Notes under the pieces: model-generated
What the model was told of the DNA's origin: nothing
Seen by the model: only the letters and a program-made list of their open reading frames with translations
Databases searched by the model: none
Program-made: the position numbers and the translations under genes
From: Elysia marginata
Taxonomy: Eukaryota; Mollusca; Gastropoda; Plakobranchidae
Assembly (NCBI GenBank): GCA_019649035.1
Contig: BMAT01008732.1
Coordinates: 563,854-591,569, forward strand
Length of the DNA: 27,716 nucleotides
Direction: 5' to 3'
Shown: piece by piece, positions 22,306-27,716 of the stretch
Layout: each line of letters opens with the position of its first letter
How positions within the stretch are numbered: the stretch's first letter is position 1

Positions 22306-22424
22306 TGAAAAGGTGCGATTGATATGTATAAAATTAAGTACAAATTTAAAGGATACATCCCGTGTGTCAGGTACATTTTAACCATAGGGGCACAATATCG
22401 TTATCCAAATTTGTAAGGTATGAA
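22306..22424 (-). repeat. block C of the same repeat family, minus-oriented copy
   Basis: The reverse complement matches 21204-21318, sharing GATGTATCCTTTAAATTTGT, ACTTAATTTTATACATATCA and CCCCTATGGT with flanking bases. It is separated by more than 1 kb from the other minus-oriented blocks A and B. Confidence 0.8.
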
Positions 22425-23162
22425 CTTCACTTAGCATTTTGCCCACTAACCTTTTGACAACGACTTAAGTTATGTCAGTTCAAATAAATGCTACTATCTA
22501 TGAGGAAAAGTTGAAATGAAAATACGGCAACCCATTTCGCATAAAGATAGAAAAGAACATCAAAACTGAATCATCTAACTTCTAACAGACGTGAGTACAC
22601 CATGTCTGACACTACAAGTTAAACGCCTATAAAAATGTGAATTCAGCAAAGAAAGAAAATCCTAATTTAAACTGCTAGAACAAAAGATCCGTTTCTGTAT
22701 TTTGTCAAACATACATCAGGGACACTTTGGTATATACCTGCGTCTATCATCGATGGATAAAATTACGTATGGTAAACAAAAAGCCTGTACCTAAACAGAG
22801 CACCAACTTCTATCGATAATGGGCGCGATACGATCTGATGTAGAATAAGATGCTGTTAAATGAACATGTGATTTCCGCAATAACACAAGTGTTAAACCGT
22901 CTTGCTTAAACGCATCTTTCTCCGTGTTTATTGTTTAAAAGAAACTTTAACGCTGATGTGTTGTGAACTTGTGATATTGTGATATGAACTACAACAGACA
23001 AACTAATTTCTTACTTATTAAGATTTGTTGGAACTCAAAATGTATACAATAGTGTACTAAGCTTTACGTGCGCTTTGGCTTTAGAAAAGGTCGAGCTGGC
23101 TTAAAGCGTTGAGCTTTGTGCTGAAATGAATTTGTCCTCGAGCAAAAGGTAACCACCAAACT

Positions 23163-23215
23163 CACGTGAATACATAATTATTAGTTGTATCATCAAAAGT
23201 CCGGCGCTATAAAAT
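23163..23215 (+). promoter_or_regulatory. candidate promoter: E-box CACGTG and TATA box
   Basis: A canonical E-box CACGTG lies at 23163-23168 and TATAAAAT at 23208-23215, about 80 bp ahead of an ATG that opens a plausible first exon. If TATA is used, transcription would start near 23238, leaving a short 5' leader of about 58 nt. CACGTG is the classical MAX/MGA-type binding site, but a 6-mer can occur by chance. A second CACGTG lies at 24866-24871. Confidence 0.35.
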
Positions 23216-23295
23216 AAAGTAACACTAACAGAGTGGAAACCCCTAAAGAAATATTGAACGAGAATCATCTTTTTTTTTCATTTTCTGGGTTGTAA

Positions 23296-23325
23296 ATGGC
23301 CGACGAAGAAAAAGCTGAACACGAT
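23296..23325 (+). CDS. candidate first coding exon of an unidentified plus-strand gene
   Basis: The frame reads MADEEKAEHD and is followed directly by GTGAGA, a good splice donor, with a phase 0 end. The TATA box upstream and the acidic start (MADEE...), common among first exons of cytoskeletal and muscle proteins, make it plausible. No matching downstream exon was found before the window ends, so the product is unknown. Without splicing the frame continues for 22 more codons (VRLLGLWNQFNCRVKIGKAN then CL and a stop), which looks non-coding. Confidence 0.3.
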
Positions 23326-24530
23326 GTGAGACTATTAGGGCTTTGGAATCAATTTAACTGTCGAGTAAAAATAGGCAAGGCCAACTGTCTGTAAGGTTTT
23401 GTACTTTACAGGAGCTGGAGTTGTGCTCTTAATTTAAGTTTAGTACAGTACTACAGAAGGTGTTGAATTACTGAATGATTTTTGTTCTCAATGAAATTGA
23501 CAAAAAAAAATTAAGCTCATACCCCAAATTTGAGGGGGAAAGCCAAAATAAGCTTAATTCTGAAAGATTTACATCCCTTTTAGTTTGCTTCAAAGTCAAT
23601 ATCAAACCTAGCTTATTACGAAAGTGCGTCGGTATATGAAGAGGTCACAGCAAAAGCCAAGATTGCCGAGCATTTGTTCAGACAAATGCAGCACATAATT
23701 AATCGTGTCCTATTTTTCACAGCTTAATATTTTCACTTTGCTGATGAATTACAAGAAAACGCTATTGTTTTATGATGAGTCTGTTCAGTGTTAGCAATAA
23801 AACAGTTTTAACACTTAAGACTTTTTTTAGAGTCAAAAAGTTCCATCTGCAACAGATTTTAATTGGAGATGGAAACCTTTGAGTCGGAGCCTGCGATTTC
23901 CTGAGCAAAGGAGCAGGCACCCATTCAAAGTCATAAGAAGAATACAAGACGCGTATGTTCTAGGAGAGGGGCTAAGACAAGGGTGTCAAGTTTAATTATA
24001 TGGGCTAAAAAACAATTGGGGGGACACGTCTCAAAAAAAATACAACAGATTGTCACAAATAAGAGTACCGGGATGCTGAACTATTTAAGACACACCTGGT
24101 GACTAGTATTAGAAGAGGATAAATAAGAATGCGATATACATCTGTGCAAACATATAACCAACTCCACTAAGGTTGCAAGCGGTTACATAATATGATTGTA
24201 AGGTTAAAAAGTGCTGTGTTGCGTCGCCCTAACATGTTGGAAGCACAGGCTTCTACCTATATATGTGATAGAAAGCCAGTGAAGCAGGCTCATGCCCCAA
24301 AGCAATGGCACACGGTACACTTATTATGTAAACTTTCTGTGAAAAAGGAAGGAATAAAAAAAAAGTCGTGTTGCATAATACTTTTTAAAAAAAATACCGG
24401 AATATCGTGTGTTCAATAGATTGGGGCCAGTTCAGGACAAAATATCAGCTTATGGTTAAAGTCACTGAGTAGCTTTATTAGAAAAGAAACTGATTCCGTG
24501 GATTATGGCCTGGGAATTACTTTGCTAATA

Positions 24531-24587
24531 TGATGATGATAATAAAACGTGTAATAATAATAATAGTAATAATATTAATAATATTGT
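24531..24587. repeat. ATGATG/AATAAT microsatellite
   Basis: A short run of ATG units is followed by imperfect AAT units. It is a simple repeat. Confidence 0.85.
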
Positions 24588-26301
24588 TGTCTTGAATTGC
24601 ATTCATTAAACTCGAATAGCGGCTGGCTTTTAGTGTTAGTATTGTTACTATTGAAACATTAACGCTACTAAACCCTTTTCACAAATTAATTTTGATTGGG
24701 GGGGGGGGTGCTTTTATGATTACAGGGCCAGAGTGCATTTGGACAAAACTATCAGAACTTGTCAATTTATATACGCGTAAACAATGTGTGTAACTTGTGA
24801 TATACCGGGTACTGAAAATTTCAAAGACAACTACATGTAAAGTGATCTATACGTGTCTTTTGCACCACGTGGAAATATACCGTAGGTATCATGAACACCT
24901 TTACGGTAAAATAAAAAGAAAAGAAAGAAAATTTTGCATGTATATGTGGCATAGGAAAAATCTCATAACATATTGATTATAACTAAATGTAAGAGAAGGA
25001 GGGCGGAGGGCAGTACGATTCGGTATCCAGTGCAATTAAAATAAGGTAGAAATGCTTCAACTTACAATGAAATACATGCACTTGTACGTAGACGTCCATA
25101 TTACTAATGGTAAAACAATATCATTCGCAATCCCATCGTGAATGAGATTAGAGCGCAAATTATCGTTCCTGTTGGCAAACTCTTTCCTTGAAGTCATTTG
25201 GTTGCGGGCAACAACTATAATTTTGTGCTTTATTCTCAATACCACTTGGTAACCTGTTAAGCAGGATGCCAATGCTAGCCATGTTATTAATGAATTGTCG
25301 TAAAGAATTGTGTACCTCAGAGTCAAAGAATATAATGTATTAATTTAATCAAAACTTCACAGAGAGATTCCTAGGGTAAAGACAAGAATCAGCACCAAGG
25401 CACATTTAAATGTAAACGTCGGTTTTGAATGTTCCATTAAGCGTTGCGATGGGATTAAAAGACAAAAAAAAATCTCAATGAGACGGTGACGGCCGTTGTC
25501 AACAGGCGAAAGGTTTGCGAAATTTTGAGTTACGTAAACTGCTCTATTAAAAAAAATAAAAGCTTTTAGGATTATCTTTATGGAGGCTTTGGAGAATAGA
25601 GGTGTTAGTTTACAGAGAAAAGAAAACAAAACTTACACTGTCTTTATTGGGAAGCAGAATGTTAAAGCTGTGAAGTATATTAATATTTTAAAATATATCT
25701 GAACTTTTAAGGTAGTTTTTTTTTCGATATTAATAATACATGTAACAACCCCATAAAATAACATTATGCGATTTATAGGCCTAAATACTACAAATGTAAC
25801 AGGTGAGATCAGCTTAAAATTGTTAAAGCTATATTCACTTCAAAAACTATTTGTTTCCCAACATCTGAGTGAATGGGCCCGGAAAGAAAACAATAGATGA
25901 GTATATTTTTTACTAGCATACAATTTAGTAAATATGACCAGCACCAAAAGGAAGTCTAACTCAGTAGTAGTGTTAACGACACCAGCAAGCGCATTTACGT
26001 ATTGGAAATGGAATAGTACATGTATTATGAATTTCGTGTTTTACATTTATAGATGGCAGGAAGAAAAGGAATACCAATACCATAAAACACTAAAGCAAAC
26101 GCAAAGTTTGTTTTGTATGCGATAAAGTATACATGGAAGTGCAGTCTAACAACATAACAGGCAAAGGGTGAAAATGTGTTACAACCAATACATAACAAAA
26201 CCAAAAAAGAAAAACCGGTGTGGCGGGGATAGTTGAAACGTGAAGAGAGGTTTGGTTACAACAAAAAAAAAAACCGAAAGAAAAACACATAATTCCCAAC
26301 A

Positions 26302-26650
26302 TTAACGCGCACCTCTGAGGGCATCAGCCTTCCTCCGTTTGGAAGAGGAGCTACCTCTGGCCACAGGTGTGCCTGTGTGAGCAGACGAGGGCGAGGCATG
26401 GGAGGCCACTTCATTGGGTGAGGGCTGCGGGTGGCGGGGTCGGTGCTTTCCCTTCGAACGCGAGGTAGCAGGCGGGGAGGCAGACGACTGACTGGTGTCG
26501 GCTGCGGCCGCCGCAGCCTTCTGTTTCGCCGCGAGGGATTCTCGCAGAATTTCTTCCTGGATGAGCCGTTTTCGCTCAGAGGCGTTCTCGAGCGTTTGTT
26601 TCTTAGTGCGGGCCATGGAGCCGGTTTGAGCCCAACCACTGACATTCGCT
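26302..26650 (-). CDS. CpG-rich ORF/exon with a histone-H3-tail-like N-terminus
   Basis: The ORF starts at an ATG (26616) in a good context (CTCCATGG) and runs 104 codons to TAA. It begins MARTKKQTLENASERKRLIQ, followed by a charged helical stretch, an Ala run, a Ser/Pro-rich region and a basic end (SSSSKRRKADALRGAR). Upstream is a strong acceptor (GTTTTTCTTCCAG, exon edge 26650). Near the 3' end is a weak donor (CAGAG|GTGCGC, exon edge 26313). It may therefore be an internal or first coding exon rather than an intact gene. The DNA is GC- and CpG-rich in an AT-rich neighbourhood (a NotI site is present). I do not recognise the protein. It could be an exon of a chromatin factor, a transposon ORF, or an orphan gene. 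The frame is also open upstream to 26760. Confidence 0.4.
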
Positions 26651-27716
26651 CTGGAAGAAAAACGCCTATTGATGTTAGTCGTAAGAATCAAAGTATACAT
26701 CGAGGAGTGAGGTCGTATTACGTTGGGGTGACCAAGAAGTTCGATTAGGAAATATTTCAATAATGAGCTCGCAACCCCATCAAATAAACTGTCGTAAATA
26801 AGTTGAAAGAATTTTCGAGTTCAACATGCATGTACGCATCTATGTCAAGAATAAAGCGTTCATGCACATGTGGAAAAATAATTTATAGTCATAACAGTAA
26901 TGTAAAGACGCGCGCAATCCTATGGTATACTTGAATGGAAATCCGCAAATTGAATTAAGATTAAAAAAAAAAGAACGGACATTGTAAATTTAATCAGAAT
27001 GAAGTGGACGGGTGGAGATGTTGAGAAAAGATTTATAAAAAGAATATGACAGGAGAGAAGTTCGGAAAAAAAGGGGGGGGGGGGGCGCAAAGTTATTCGT
27101 ATCAACGTGAGCAAAATGAATTTGAAGAAACAAAATTTGGGAGATCAAATTTTCAGCCAAGGAGAAAAATAATACGTTCCAGACACTCTGGACAAGAAAG
27201 TCCACCTGCAAAAAACAATGATTTCCTATATGAAGATTTTTAGATTTTAGTTTACATCAGCCATGCCCACATGTATCATTATTCCCAATACAATTCTTAA
27301 TTATTATCTTTCCACATGGTCATGGAGAACCAAACATTTGTTATGTTCGGGAAAAATGAATGAGTGGTGTGCTCATCAATAGCAAAATTTCTTACAAAAT
27401 AATACTACATGAGAATGTATTACTATTATAGTAAAGTGTGTTGCGAAGTTTTAGGTGATAATATATACCTCAATATGAAAAAAATATGAAGAAAATGAAA
27501 TGAAACTGATTTTAATTTTTAATTTCAATAAACATCTCAGCCAAATACATTTTTCAGCCTTATGTTTGGCCGAGTTGTTCTCCGACCCACCTCAGTTTTT
27601 CCCTTTTCATAAAAGGAAATTAACAATATCGGAACTAGGTTTCCTCTCAAATAAATCACATGTATTATTATTTGCGGTTGAGAGTACATGGAGTGCCTCT
27701 CACATTTATCTATTCG
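26651..27716. other. right-end stretch with no certain gene
   Basis: AT-rich sequence with a G-run at 27073-27085 and no clear gene. A 65-codon plus-strand frame at 27046-27243 is low in complexity, crosses the G-run and matches nothing I recognise. Confidence 0.45.

Larger units (their letters stand above)
22425..26312. other. largely gene-free AT-rich stretch
   Basis: Apart from the candidate promoter/exon at 23163-23325, an (AAT)n-type repeat at 24531-24587 and a G-run at 24698-24708, I see no gene, complete transposon or RNA gene. If the MGA-like gene has T-box exons beyond the window, this stretch would be part of a very long intron. Confidence 0.5.

Noticed and set aside
22071..22385. 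104-codon minus-strand frame with a CVCVGGG segment
   Set aside because: The Cys/Val/Gly run is just the C(11)-(AC)n microsatellite translated, and the frame also covers repeat block C.
26256..26645. Arg/Pro-rich 129-codon frame on the minus strand
   Set aside because: It is the other frame of the GC-rich H3-tail-like ORF. That ORF's frame has the better start context and composition.
27046..27243. Plus-strand 65-codon frame with RRKIIRSRHSGQESPPAKNN
   Set aside because: It crosses a 13-base G-run, has no splice or promoter support and no recognised homology.
1..27716. CRISPR arrays, operons or bacterial defence systems
   Set aside because: The sequence is intron-rich animal DNA; no direct-repeat array with unique spacers and no prokaryotic gene organisation was seen.

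Overview
The window is eukaryotic genomic DNA from an animal, AT-rich outside exons, with short-to-medium GT-AG introns and several decayed transposable elements. I read it as an invertebrate metazoan (cnidarian- or lophotrochozoan-like). That rests only on the AT-rich introns, the repeat types and the enrichment of the palindrome TACATGTA in non-coding DNA, so I cannot name the species.

The dominant feature, from about 20.4 kb down to 1.34 kb on the minus strand, is one long multi-exon gene that I identify as an orthologue of MGA (MAX gene-associated protein, the scaffold of the PRC1.6 repressor complex). Ten consecutive coding exons could be joined by hand. All splice sites are GT-AG, every exon junction agrees in phase, and together they encode about 3,456 residues. 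Four islands match the vertebrate protein as I remember it, in the same order: a PDFDEVEGLLFMSF segment, a DITKIKNWKSK segment, the cysteine-rich MGA domain (CRLGCICDSL...HCGQPSCMLSCTC, split over two exons), and a CNWEGARKEIL...RVRVTR segment. The last exon in the window ends inside HNMR, which looks like the start of the bHLH basic region. The rest of the bHLH-zipper would lie past the left edge. The large exon at the 5' end begins with a splice acceptor, so more 5' exons exist. I found no T-box exon between 20.4 and 27.7 kb.

The right-hand 7.3 kb has no certain gene. It holds a cluster of tRNA-derived repeats in opposite orientations (20.57-22.42 kb), a candidate plus-strand first exon with a TATA box and an E-box upstream (23.16-23.33 kb), simple repeats, and a CpG-rich minus-strand ORF whose N-terminus resembles the histone H3 tail (26.3-26.65 kb). 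The introns of the MGA-like gene carry a TA-flanked 140-bp MITE, a relic LINE reverse-transcriptase C-terminus and A-rich diverged tandem repeats.

Nothing in the window is a clearly new biological system. The points most worth following are the apparent absence of the T-box from the proximal 5' region, the doubled cysteine motif in the MGA domain, the tRNA-derived repeat family, and the H3-tail-like ORF.
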